NCBI GenBank assembly: GCA_947498455.1
Contig: CANMKK010000006.1
Coordinates: 1-64,000 of the forward strand
Direction of reading: 5' to 3'
Length of the DNA stretch: 64,000 nt
DNA from: an uncultured Aquimarina sp.
Lineage (GTDB): Bacteria; Bacteroidota; Bacteroidia; Flavobacteriales; Flavobacteriaceae
Part shown: positions 8,173 to 16,035 of the stretch, piece after piece
Layout: each line of letters opens with the position of its first letter
Position numbering within the stretch: position 1 is the stretch's first letter
The notes under the pieces: model-generated
Database searches by the model: none
The model's input: the letters and a program-made list of their open reading frames with translations, nothing else
Told to the model about the DNA's origin: nothing
Program-made: the position numbers and the translations under genes

Positions 8173-8249
8173 ACGAGGCATTCGTTGGAAACATATTTTC
8201 AATTTCGAGGCAAGCCTAGGAGAATTAAACTTCACAATGTGGATTAAAC
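8173..8249. repeat. CGAGGC-type dispersed repeat, copy 1
   Basis: A 77-bp copy of a repeat also found at 13886-13964, in the same orientation. Shared anchors are ACGAGGCAT, TTTCGAGGCAAGCCT and GAGAATTAAACT followed by CACAATGTGGATTAAAC. The tail is nearly self-complementary (ACTTCACAATGTGGATT-like hairpin). A shorter relative lies at 31054-31083. Non-coding. Confidence 0.7.
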
Positions 8250-8492
8250 CCTTTGGCGGTGCCAATAAATCACAATTATATAAGCATAAGGCTTAACGGA
8301 TACAATCTTGTTAGGATTCGATTATATACCAAAAAAAGATCATCAATATTCGAGAATTTTGAATCAAAATCAATATGCTACTAAAATCAAGCTTTTGTTA
8401 AGAAGCTATATTTTCTTAAAACCTGACACTCATTTTTATTCTTTTATCCGATAATACATCTAACTAAATACCACCTTAAGAGGCTATTCCAC

Positions 8493-8535
8493 TGGCATCC
8501 TAAAGTTTGATAAAACTCCACAAAAACTTTTGAAA
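8493..8535 (+). repeat. Dispersed ~42-bp repeat, copy 1
   Basis: This stretch (TGGCATCC, then AAAGTTTGATAAAACTCCAC and CAAAAACTTTTGAA) matches the reverse complement of 63221-63261 at most positions. It lies in the 870-bp gene-free stretch before rpoN and carries no reading frame. Origin unknown. Confidence 0.6.
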
Positions 8536-8673
8536 CCCCTATAAAAACAGAGGGTAAAGTTCTAAATACTATGATATTATCTTTTTTGTATCACATCAGA
8601 CAGGCTTTAAAAACCTGCAAAACATTAATTATTAATTTTTCATGAATTTTAATCTGATTTTAGCAATGTTTTT

Positions 8674-8755
8674 ATACGATTTATGGATAAGAAATCCGTA
8701 TAAAGAGTTTGAATTATTTTGTACTATATGCGAAAGTTTTATTCGTAAATTGCAT
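8674..8755. mobile_element. MITE-like element, family B, internally deleted (82 bp)
   Basis: It begins ATACGATTTATGGATAAGAA and ends with a diverged copy of TTTTATGCGTAAATCGTAT, which are imperfect inverted repeats of each other. Its left ~55 bp and right ~30 bp match the ends of the 161-bp element at 12045-12205 read in reverse. The middle ~75 bp is missing, so this looks like an internal-deletion derivative. Non-coding, upstream of rpoN. Confidence 0.65.
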
Positions 8756-8849
8756 TAATTCATACTTTCAGACACTAGTGAGGGTATTCATATTATTTAC
8801 CCATATATACGTTCATAAAAAAAACACCTTTTTTAGCATAAAATGTATT

Positions 8850-8866
8850 TTGGCGCGTTTATTGTC
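8850..8866 (+). promoter_or_regulatory. Weak sigma-54-like promoter match upstream of rpoN
   Basis: TTGGCGCGTTTATTGTC resembles the -24/-12 consensus, with the GG at the proper 10-base spacing from GT where GC is expected. It lies ~175 bp before the rpoN start. The -12 mismatch makes it only a weak candidate for sigma-54 autoregulation. Confidence 0.2.
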
Positions 8867-9042
8867 ATGAACAGGGAATAGTTTTGAAATCTAGTTGTAT
8901 TTTATAATAAATTCAACCAAAAAAATAGAGTAATATATGACTTTATTAGTTTAAATTGGTCTCACGTAAACAAACCTAGATTGCCATCAGAAATAAACTC
9001 CATTTTCCTTATTTTTGTGGATACTAGAACATTGATATTTTT

Positions 9043-10503
9043 ATGCTTAAGCAACAGTTAAATTTTAAACTTTCTCAAAAACTCTCTCCTCAACAAATTC
9101 AATTGATGAAGTTGATACAACTTCCTACACAAGCTTTTGAACAACGTTTAAAACAAGAGATGGAAGAAAATCCAGCATTAGATAGCGGGAAAGATAAAAC
9201 TGATGAGTATGAAGATACCTATAGCAATGAAGATACTCCGGAAGAAGATTATGGAACAGAAAAAATAGAAACTGACATCAATGTAGATGAATATCTAAGT
9301 GATGATGAAATTCCTAGTTATCGATTAAGTTCTAATAACTATAGTTCTGATGATGAAGAAAAAAGTGTACCATACGCGTCAGGAACCTCTTTTCATCAGC
9401 ATCTGGTAAATCAATTAAACACCTATAGATTTGACCAGGAAGAAAGAGAAATTGCAGAATTTCTTGTCGGTAGCATCGATGAAAGTGGTTATATTAGAAG
9501 ATCCCTATCCGATATTTTAGATGACCTTGCTTTTACTCAAAACTTATATACAACAGAAGAAAAGATAGAGAATGTACTAAAAGTAGTACACCAATTAGAT
9601 CCGGCAGGTGTTGGAGCAAGAAACCTTCAGGAATGCTTATTAATACAATTAGAACGAAAAGAGATTACGATTCCCATAAAGCTTGCTAAATTAATACTAG
9701 AAAAGTCTTTTGATCATTTTAGCAAGAAACACTATGAAAAACTCTTAGTGAAATTTGATATAACTGAAGATATATTAAAAGAAGCTATAGAAGAAATCGA
9801 AAATTTAAACCCTAAGCCTGGTGGTGCCTACGCCGGAAATAATCGAATTATAGAACATGTAGTTCCTGATTTTACTATAAAAATTGTAGATGGAGAATTA
9901 GAACTCTCACTAAATGGTCGTAATGCTCCAGAATTACATGTTTCCAGAGAATATAACAACATGCTCCAGGGATATAAGGCTAGTAAAGAAAAATCCAAGT
10001 CCCAAAAAGACGCAGTTATGTTTATTAAACAAAAATTAGATGCTGCTAAATGGTTTATTGAAGCTGTAAAACAACGTCAACAAACACTTTTTATAACAAT
10101 GAGTGCAATAATGCATTACCAAAAAAGTTATTTCTTAAGTGGAGATGAACGTAATCTAAAGCCAATGATCTTAAAGGATATTGCGGATGAAATTGAAATG
10201 GATGTAAGCACAGTATCAAGAGTTGCGAATAGTAAATACGTCGACACTCCTTATGGCACTAAACTGATTAAAGAATTTTTCTCTGAATCTATGACAAATG
10301 ATCAAGGAGAAGAAGTTTCTACGCGTGAAATAAAAAAAATACTGGAAATTACGATAGGTGAGGAAGACAAGAAAAAACCTCTTACAGACGAAAAATTAGC
10401 AAAAATATTAAAAGAAAAAGGGTATCCTATCGCCAGAAGAACAGTAGCTAAATACCGTGAACAATTAGACATTCCGGTAGCACGGTTACGAAAAAAAATC
10501 TAA
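9043..10503 (+). CDS. rpoN: RNA polymerase sigma-54 factor
   Basis: A 486-residue RpoN of normal length. Region I is Gln/Leu-rich (LKQQLNFKLSQKLSPQQIQLMKLIQLP), followed by an acidic region II. The core-binding domain contains LDPAGVGARNLQECL, the DNA-binding domain has the DVSTVSRVANSKYV helix-turn-helix, and the C-terminal RpoN box reads ARRTVAKYRE. It directs polymerase to -24/-12 promoters and needs AAA+ activators, none of which is in this window. It overlaps the next gene by one base (TAATG), so the two are co-translated. A TATTTTTG box at 9010-9017 could be a Bacteroidota -7 element. Confidence 0.97.
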   Translation: MLKQQLNFKLSQKLSPQQIQLMKLIQLPTQAFEQRLKQEMEENPALDSGKDKTDEYEDTYSNEDTPEEDYGTEKIETDINVDEYLSDDEIPSYRLSSNNYSSDDEEKSVPYASGTSFHQHLVNQLNTYRFDQEEREIAEFLVGSIDESGYIRRSLSDILDDLAFTQNLYTTEEKIENVLKVVHQLDPAGVGARNLQECLLIQLERKEITIPIKLAKLILEKSFDHFSKKHYEKLLVKFDITEDILKEAIEEIENLNPKPGGAYAGNNRIIEHVVPDFTIKIVDGELELSLNGRNAPELHVSREYNNMLQGYKASKEKSKSQKDAVMFIKQKLDAAKWFIEAVKQRQQTLFITMSAIMHYQKSYFLSGDERNLKPMILKDIADEIEMDVSTVSRVANSKYVDTPYGTKLIKEFFSESMTNDQGEEVSTREIKKILEITIGEEDKKKPLTDEKLAKILKEKGYPIARRTVAKYREQLDIPVARLRKKI

Positions 10504-11108
10504 TGAATTTTTTTCTTAAAAGCATTTCATATATTTTTCATCCTTTATTAATGCCTATTGCTGGCTCGATAATTTATTTTATCACAGCACCTAGATTTAT
10601 TCCTGACAACATTATAAAGGCTAAAATTTTTGGATTGTTAGTAGTAACCGTACTAATCCCAATTGTTTTATACTTTTTTCTAAAAACTTTAGGGGTTATA
10701 ACTTCTATTCATCTAGAAGATGTAAAACAGCGAAAAATACCATTATTACTACAATCTTTGCTTCTTATTGTGGTTATAAAAATGATTATAGATGTCTACA
10801 ACTATCCTGAGCTATATTTCTTCTTCTTAGGCGTATTATTCTCATCACTTAGTGCAATATTCTTGGTCCTTTTTAATATCAAAGCTAGTTTACACATGAT
10901 CGGAACAGGGGCTATAACTATGTTCACCATAACCTTAAGCATACACTTTGGGATCAATCTTACAATATTAATAGCCGCTATGATGATAGCAAATGGTCTT
11001 GTAGCTACATCCAGATTGCACGATAACGCACATACTAACCTAGAACTTGTTTTAGGTTTTTTAACTGGTATTATACCTCAGATAACCATGGTGAAACTTT
11101 GGTTATAG
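10503..11108 (+). CDS. Conserved membrane protein downstream of rpoN
   Basis: A 201-residue polytopic protein with about six helices. It starts on the last base of the rpoN stop codon. The HLEDVKQRKIP loop and the C-terminal SRLHDNAHTNLELVLGFLTG are conserved-looking. The spacing of His residues near the end loosely recalls PAP2-type phosphatase membrane proteins, but the full catalytic signature is not present, so I leave function open. Its last six bases overlap the convergent porT gene. Confidence 0.75.
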   Translation: MNFFLKSISYIFHPLLMPIAGSIIYFITAPRFIPDNIIKAKIFGLLVVTVLIPIVLYFFLKTLGVITSIHLEDVKQRKIPLLLQSLLLIVVIKMIIDVYNYPELYFFFLGVLFSSLSAIFLVLFNIKASLHMIGTGAITMFTITLSIHFGINLTILIAAMMIANGLVATSRLHDNAHTNLELVLGFLTGIIPQITMVKLWL

Positions 11109-11816
11109 GATATAAAACATCAAACCTATTTTCACAGCATTAATTCCCACTTCTTCATTCGCTATCTGTGCATCTTTATCAAACAAAGGGTTTAGGCTAT
11201 AGTAAAAATGAAAATTAAATGTGTTCCAACCAAAGGTAAAGGTTGCACCAATTCTCCAACGATTTAATTCATCAATTTTTGTCTGTCTTATTTGATTTCC
11301 TTGTTGTTCAAAATTAGAATTAAAATAATTCATATACCCAACTCTAACCCCAGTATATATCCTCCAAAACTTATGCGTATCAGGTACAGAAGTACGCCAT
11401 CTAAATTCTAATGGAGCTTCTATTAAATGCGTTACAAATCTATTGGTATCATAAGAAACACCTTCTAGGCTGCTAAATATAGTTTGCTCAGTTCCCTCTT
11501 CTTCGCCAATTGCCAAATTTTGACCATAGGTATTAAAAGAATACCCAATGCCTAATCCAATTGCCACATTTCGCCTTTTGTTTATGGGCATATCCCTAGT
11601 ATATCCCATATGCAATCCTCCAGAAAAACCCGATTGTTTAATACCCGAAGGCATGTTCCAAAGAAGATTAAATGTTACTCCAACATAAAATTGATCTTCC
11701 CTATATAAAGAATCTAATTCCTTTTTAACTTCTGTTTTCGGTTCAGTATCCTGAGCAAATATGCCACTGACCAATACACAACCGCTAAAAAACAAAAACA
11801 ATTGTTTTATTCCCAT
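11103..11816 (-). CDS. porT: PorT/SprT-like outer-membrane beta-barrel protein
   Basis: A 237-residue exported barrel protein. Residues ~1-21 form a signal peptide ending GIFAQ. The rest is alternating amphipathic strands typical of porT-family 8-strand barrels (for example FYVGVTFNLLWN, AIGLGIGYSF, EAPLEFRWRT, RIYTGVRVGYM and the final VKIGLMFYIL). PorT (SprT in gliding flavobacteria) is needed for type IX secretion. Length and the location beside rpoN and ExbD fit SprT, but a generic porin-family barrel cannot be excluded. A type IX client with a C-terminal sorting domain is encoded at 33034-37737. Confidence 0.75.
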   Translation of the reverse strand: MGIKQLFLFFSGCVLVSGIFAQDTEPKTEVKKELDSLYREDQFYVGVTFNLLWNMPSGIKQSGFSGGLHMGYTRDMPINKRRNVAIGLGIGYSFNTYGQNLAIGEEEGTEQTIFSSLEGVSYDTNRFVTHLIEAPLEFRWRTSVPDTHKFWRIYTGVRVGYMNYFNSNFEQQGNQIRQTKIDELNRWRIGATFTFGWNTFNFHFYYSLNPLFDKDAQIANEEVGINAVKIGLMFYIL

Positions 11817-11983
11817 ACACTTACCTATTTTTTACTCCTTCAACTAGCATTAGACATTTTTATTACACCATACATTACTATCACTGTATAGATCATTGTG
11901 CATACTAAATTAAATTTATTTATCCAGAAAGCTAAAATAGTTCGTAAAAAGTTCTTATCAAGCATCCCTGTTAGTCACAATAA

Positions 11984-12016
11984 CTAAGGATCTCAGTTAT
12001 TGTATGAGATCCTTAG
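11984..12016 (-). terminator. Perfect 12-bp hairpin, probable 3' end of the distal exbD pair
   Basis: CTAAGGATCTCA and its exact complement TGAGATCCTTAG flank a 9-base loop. Read on the minus strand it is followed only by the weakly T-rich TTATTGTG, so it is a modest terminator or an mRNA-stabilising stem. It lies ~190 bp past the exbD stop, with a MITE-like element in between. Confidence 0.5.
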
Positions 12017-12044
12017 CCTTAATCTAAATTATATTTCTTGTATT

Positions 12045-12205
12045 ATACGATTTACGCATAAAATTTTCGCATATAGCTCGTTTCTTTTCCACTATATCTG
12101 CGTTATAAATTCAACAATAGCAACGGCTATTCTTTAATTTTATGCCTTAATCTAGTACATAATAATTCAAACTCTTTATACAAACTTCTTATCCATAAAT
12201 CGTAT
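12045..12205. mobile_element. MITE-like element, family B, full-length form (161 bp)
   Basis: The ends ATACGATTTACGCATAAAA and TTCTTATCCATAAATCGTAT form imperfect ~19-bp terminal inverted repeats. A shorter copy lacking the middle is at 8674-8755; single ends occur at 19965-19983 and 49999-50019. The right end touches the last base of the exbD stop codon at 12205. No reading frame inside, so movement would require a transposase supplied from elsewhere. Confidence 0.68.
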
Positions 12206-12684
12206 TACTGTAAATTACGATTTACATCCCCAATTCTCGTTGTATAATTAATTTTAAGCGCCTGGACTTCCCTTAGTTCCTTTTTTATATCCCCCACAAC
12301 TCCCATATTTGTTTTTTTATCAATCTTAAGTGATGTGATCAAATTAGGAGCTAACTTATCGCCTTTTAACTTTCTTTCTTCAAAAACAAAAGGCTTAATG
12401 TCCTTTATCTCTGCAAACTTATCATTTAACTGAATTCTTGCCTCATTTCCAATATTTTTATATCTCGAACTCGGCTTACCTGCATAAATATATAGTATCG
12501 CCTTTTTGTTTTCCAGCTTTTCAACCTGATCTGCGTAGGGTAATTTATTATCTACCATTAATGTATCTTTCCTCATTACCGTAGCTACCATAAAGAAAAA
12601 TAATAGCATAAACACAATATCAGGTAATGACGCGGTAGAAATTACCGGCATATCTTTACTTTGTTTGTTCTTAAATTTTGACAT
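12205..12684 (-). CDS. exbD: ExbD/TolR-family protein, second copy of type 2
   Basis: A 159-residue ExbD/TolR protein: short cytoplasmic N-terminus, one membrane helix (PDIVFMLLFFFMVATVM) with the conserved Asp that carries protons in ExbB-ExbD motors, then a periplasmic domain. It is closely related to the protein at 14282-14764; both have LPDIVFMLLFFFMVATVMR, AGKPSSRY, RIQLNDKFA and KKELREVQALKINYTTR. It is 20 bp behind the other exbD copy of this pair. The pair lies beyond the main operon's terminator at 14234-14263, so it must have its own promoter or depend on readthrough. Confidence 0.9.
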   Translation of the reverse strand: MSKFKNKQSKDMPVISTASLPDIVFMLLFFFMVATVMRKDTLMVDNKLPYADQVEKLENKKAILYIYAGKPSSRYKNIGNEARIQLNDKFAEIKDIKPFVFEERKLKGDKLAPNLITSLKIDKKTNMGVVGDIKKELREVQALKINYTTRIGDVNRNLQ

Positions 12685-12704
12685 CGCTTATAGTATTTAT
12701 AATT

Positions 12705-13325
12705 TTATAAATTATTTGACTTTAATGGTTCTGCCTCCGAAAGTTTCTCGGGATACATCTGCTGGATTTCGGTAATACGCTTCTTTAACAACGTTTTATC
12801 CCCGGAATGATTAACATCTTTAAGGTTCTTTTTCATCTTGGAGTAAGGCTCTCCATGCAATCTTAGCCCTTCTCTATCTCTTAATTCTGTATAAGCTTTT
12901 ACTAATTCATTTTGCACAGCTATATACATCTCATAACTGGTTTCTCTACTATTTATTAATGATATAACAGCTTTTTGAGGATTATCAGAAGATTTCGGAT
13001 TCGCAACTCCTTTACAATAGAAGCATTTTTCTTCCTTGACACCTCCTCCATTATCTAAAAAAGCCTTTGCAGCTTCTTTTAGATCCTTTAGTTCCATTGG
13101 AGATTTTTCCACAAACAATTCGTTCTGTTGATTTACCTCTACCCTAAATAAATTCTTTTCTTTAATAAAAGTATCTTTTTGTATTTCCTCTGGTGGTGGA
13201 GGCAATTTCCTACTAATGCCATAATCGGTTTCAATAGTGGTAGTAACCAAAAAAAAGATAAGTAATAAAAATGCGATATCCGCCATGGATCCAGCATTTA
13301 CTTCTGGTGCTAATCTTCTAGCCAT
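12705..13325 (-). CDS. exbD: ExbD/TolR-family protein with CxxC insert, second copy of type 1
   Basis: A 206-residue ExbD/TolR protein. The membrane helix MADIAFLLLIFFLVTTTI carries the conserved Asp near residue 17, then GISRKLPPPP leads into a long periplasmic domain. Near residue 100 the sequence EEKCFYCKG places a CxxC pair inside an insert not expected in classical ExbD. The same pair is conserved in the paralogue at 14788-15396 (CSYC), so it was present before the duplication and is probably functional, as a disulfide, metal site or redox switch. Together with the gene at 12205 it duplicates the exbD pair of the main operon. Confidence 0.9.
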   Translation of the reverse strand: MARRLAPEVNAGSMADIAFLLLIFFLVTTTIETDYGISRKLPPPPEEIQKDTFIKEKNLFRVEVNQQNELFVEKSPMELKDLKEAAKAFLDNGGGVKEEKCFYCKGVANPKSSDNPQKAVISLINSRETSYEMYIAVQNELVKAYTELRDREGLRLHGEPYSKMKKNLKDVNHSGDKTLLKKRITEIQQMYPEKLSEAEPLKSNNL

Positions 13326-13502
13326 AATAATAAATATTTAGTTAATAATTACTTACGAAATCACCACACTGCGAACCTGATTCGATTGTATAACTAAGAA
13401 GAATAGAAAATTGCCTAATGTAAATTGACCTATATCAATTTAATCTACTATAAATGGAAAATAAAAAACATTGCTGCCTTTTTTGACTCATAAACTCATA
13501 TA

Positions 13503-13572
13503 ATACCATTTGTCATTTGAATTTACCGTAATAAAATGTTCTTTTCCAGTAAATTCAAACAACAACTGGTAT
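13503..13572. mobile_element. MITE-like element, family C, internally deleted (70 bp)
   Basis: It starts ATACCATTTGTCATTTGAAT and ends AAATTCAAACAACAACTGGTAT, imperfect inverted repeats of ~24 bp. The first ~43 bp and last ~27 bp match the two ends of the 163-bp element at 62994-63156, with the middle removed. Located in the 956-bp gap between the two exbD pairs. Confidence 0.65.
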
Positions 13573-13793
13573 AACCGTCATATTCTATTATCTCAATATC
13601 ATTTTTTGGATGGTTAGATATTGATCATATAAACAGATCACAGTCATATTATCTCAAATACAATTCTTATGCCATTATATTCAGGAAGAAGAATAAATCA
13701 AAGAATACCAAAACTTTTGGGTTAAGATCAATCATAACGCTCTTAGATTAGAGAACCAAATAGCTATGACATCGGTATATTCCTTTTCGTTTT

Positions 13794-13850
13794 ATACCAT
13801 TTATGTTTTGAATTTATGAGTAAAGAGAATTAAGATGCTTTGATTCAGCG
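13794..13850. repeat. Diverged partial copy of family C
   Basis: ATACCATTTATGTTTTGAAT followed by a purine-rich AAAGAGAATTAAGAT stretch and GAAGAAAAGAAAA matches, with differences, the reverse complement of the right part of the element at 62994-63156. It runs into the CGAGGC-type repeat, so the exbD spacer is a nest of repeats. Confidence 0.5.
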
Positions 13851-13885
13851 AAGAAAAGAAAAGTCAACTACCTCGGAGCAAGCAC

Positions 13886-13964
13886 ACGAGGCATCCAGGT
13901 GAAAAACAGTTTTTACATTTCGAGGCAAGCCTCGGAGAATTAAACTCCACAATGTGGATTAAAC
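13886..13964. repeat. CGAGGC-type dispersed repeat, copy 2
   Basis: A 79-bp copy homologous to 8173-8249. It contains the short palindrome CGAGGCAAGCCTCG at 13921-13934 and the near-palindrome ACTCCACAATGTGGATT. Non-coding and placed in the exbD duplication spacer. Confidence 0.7.
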
Positions 13965-14233
13965 TTAGTACTTGTTCTGATATCGGTTGAAGTAGAGTCA
14001 CGCTTATTTTTTGCAAAGCGTAAACAATGTTACATAGTATATCATTCTAAAAAGATAAATCCTCAGAACCATGCTTTATAAATTCATAATAGGCTTTTAT
14101 TTCTCAAGCACATTCACTTCAATAAAAGCTTTATTATCTATACATTAAGAAGTTGTCTAAAGAAATAACACAATATCATTACTAGCTAATAATTGCCTTA
14201 TAAAGATATTCCTCCTAATTAATTCATTATAAA

Positions 14234-14263
14234 AAAAAGACCCGCCAATAGGCAGGTCTTTTT
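14234..14263 (-). terminator. Rho-independent terminator of the exbB-exbD operon
   Basis: AAAAGACC and GCC pair with GGC and GGTCTTTT around an AATA loop, with a single C/A mismatch in the stem. A/T runs on both sides make it potentially bidirectional. It lies 18 bp past the stop of the exbD gene at 14282 and separates the main operon from the duplicated exbD pair. Confidence 0.85.
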
Positions 14264-14281
14264 AAAGATATTTTTTTATCT

Positions 14282-14764
14282 CTAATTAAGGTTATCGGTT
14301 GCATCACCTTGTCTAGTAGTATAGTTAATTTTTAGCGCTTGAACTTCTCTAAGTTCTTTTTTAATATCACCTACTAGACCCATATTGGTGTCCCCGTCTA
14401 CTTTTAAAGCAGTAATTAGAAAAGGAACTTCTTCCTCTCTTTTTGATGCTCTTTCTGCTAAAATAAATGATTTAATCTCATTTACATCAGCAAACTTATC
14501 ATTAAGCTGAATTCTTGCTTGTGTACCCGCACTAGCTGCATATCTAGAACTAGGTTTACCAGCATATATATTCATTATAAGATTCTTTTTATCTAGCTTT
14601 TCTGTTTGATCCGCAAAAGGTAATGTATTCTGAATTTTAAGACTATTATCTCTCATTACCGTTGCAACCATAAAAAAGAATAATAACATAAATACAATAT
14701 CAGGTAATGATGCTGTCGAAATAGCCGGCAAATCTCCACCTTTTTTCTTTTTAAACTTTGACAT
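14282..14764 (-). CDS. exbD: ExbD/TolR-family protein, operon copy of type 2
   Basis: A 160-residue ExbD/TolR protein: one helix with the conserved Asp (PDIVFMLLFFFMVATVM) and a small periplasmic domain with AGKPSSRY and QIKxE-like repeats. It is the last gene of the operon tolQ/exbB - 4-helix protein - exbD - exbD, 23 bp behind the previous gene and followed by a clear terminator. ExbD couples proton flow through ExbB to movement of a periplasmic or outer-membrane partner such as TonB. No tonB is present here. Confidence 0.92.
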   Translation of the reverse strand: MSKFKKKKGGDLPAISTASLPDIVFMLLFFFMVATVMRDNSLKIQNTLPFADQTEKLDKKNLIMNIYAGKPSSRYAASAGTQARIQLNDKFADVNEIKSFILAERASKREEEVPFLITALKVDGDTNMGLVGDIKKELREVQALKINYTTRQGDATDNLN

Positions 14765-14787
14765 ACTTCTCTGTTTTTATGTTATAC

Positions 14788-15396
14788 TTACTTCTTTGGT
14801 TCTGCTTCAGAAAGCTTTTCTGGATACATAAGTTGAATCTTTTTAATCTGATCTTTCAACTTATTTTTACTTCCAGAATAATTTACATCTTTAACATCTA
14901 ACTCCATCTGAGTAAATGTTTTTCCGTATAAACGTTCTCCTTCTCTGTTTCGCAACTCATTATATGCTGCAACTAATTCATTTTGCACAGCAATATATGT
15001 AGCATAACTAGTTTCACGGTTATTACGTAAGGAGATAACTGCCTTATCTGGATTATCAGAAGAAGCTGGATCTTTTTCTCCCTGACAATAGCTACAAGCT
15101 TCATCACCACTTCCTCCTCCATTATCTAAGAAGGCAACGGCAGCTGCGCGTAAATCCTTCAATTCCATTGGAGCCTCTTCTACCAACAGGTCATCATTTT
15201 TGTTTAATTCTACTACAAAAATATTTTTCTGTTTAAGAACAGGAGGTTCCACTTGTTCATCTAAAGGAGGCGGTAACTTACGGCTTATTCCTCTATCTGT
15301 TGCTATGGTTGTAGTAACCAGAAAGAATATAAGAAGTAAGAATGCAATATCTGCCATAGATCCTGCGTTCACCTCTGGTGCTGATCTTCTTGCCAT
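14788..15396 (-). CDS. exbD: ExbD/TolR-family protein with CxxC insert, operon copy of type 1
   Basis: A 202-residue ExbD/TolR protein, roughly 60% identical by eye to the one at 12705-13325. The helix MADIAFLLLIFFLVTTTI with the proton-carrying Asp is unchanged, and the periplasmic domain includes DEACSYCQG, the conserved CxxC insert, then a region with ETSYATYIAVQNELVAAY. It lies 5 bp behind the four-helix protein. Two ExbD subunits of different type in one operon fit a heteromeric motor. Confidence 0.92.
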   Translation of the reverse strand: MARRSAPEVNAGSMADIAFLLLIFFLVTTTIATDRGISRKLPPPLDEQVEPPVLKQKNIFVVELNKNDDLLVEEAPMELKDLRAAAVAFLDNGGGSGDEACSYCQGEKDPASSDNPDKAVISLRNNRETSYATYIAVQNELVAAYNELRNREGERLYGKTFTQMELDVKDVNYSGSKNKLKDQIKKIQLMYPEKLSEAEPKK

Positions 15397-15401
15397 AATT
15401 A

Positions 15402-15896
15402 TTATTTACCGATTAATTTTTTAATTCCTGATGCTACCATTAAACCAACTGCAATCGCAGCTAAAAGATAGAATGCATGCAATCCAGCTCCTACCCATTT
15501 AGACCCACTAGCAGAAAGCACTTCTCCATCGTTCATTGGCGTCTCTACCCCTGAAGATAAAGCAAATCCAACTCCTATAACAACCAAGAAAGCTACAATA
15601 CCAATACCAGCTTTTTTAAGACCCTCAGGGTTTTTAACTAACGCTGAAAAAACAGCTACTAATGTTGCAATTATTATAACAACAATAATTACAAGTGTTA
15701 AGTTATACATTGGGCTTACAAGTGCTGTAGCCTCAGCATAAGCGGATGCAGACTGATCTTTTACCAAATCTTTTGCTTCGGTAATACCATAAGTATCCAT
15801 AAGCTCGGTAAAATTTTTACCCATCAAGAACAACAAGAGTGCTCCTATAGCTCCAACTGCTAGTATAACATATGATAAAATTTTTGAAATTTTCAT
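15402..15896 (-). CDS. Four-helix membrane protein of the ExbB/ExbD operon
   Basis: A ~164-residue protein with four hydrophobic helices (YVILAVGAIGALLLFLMG, LTLVIIVVIIIATLVAVFSAL, GIVAFLVVIGVGFALSSG, FYLLAAIAVGLMVASG). I take the ATG at 15896 as start because it gives a standard KISK-plus-helix N-terminus; an ATG at 15923 adds nine residues. Its place between exbB and the exbD genes, 5 bp from the next, suggests a structural component of this motor, but no known family is recognised. Confidence 0.75.
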   Translation of the reverse strand: MKISKILSYVILAVGAIGALLLFLMGKNFTELMDTYGITEAKDLVKDQSASAYAEATALVSPMYNLTLVIIVVIIIATLVAVFSALVKNPEGLKKAGIGIVAFLVVIGVGFALSSGVETPMNDGEVLSASGSKWVGAGLHAFYLLAAIAVGLMVASGIKKLIGK

Positions 15897-16035
15897 GTGA
15901 CTTATTTTTTTATTTGGTTTCACAACTTAACTTATGCAAAACCACTTTTAAACAATAGAATGTATAAGGATTATACTAAATAATATACTATTATAAAGTA
16001 GGTTCATTAAAACCTTCCTTACTTATGCCATTTTA

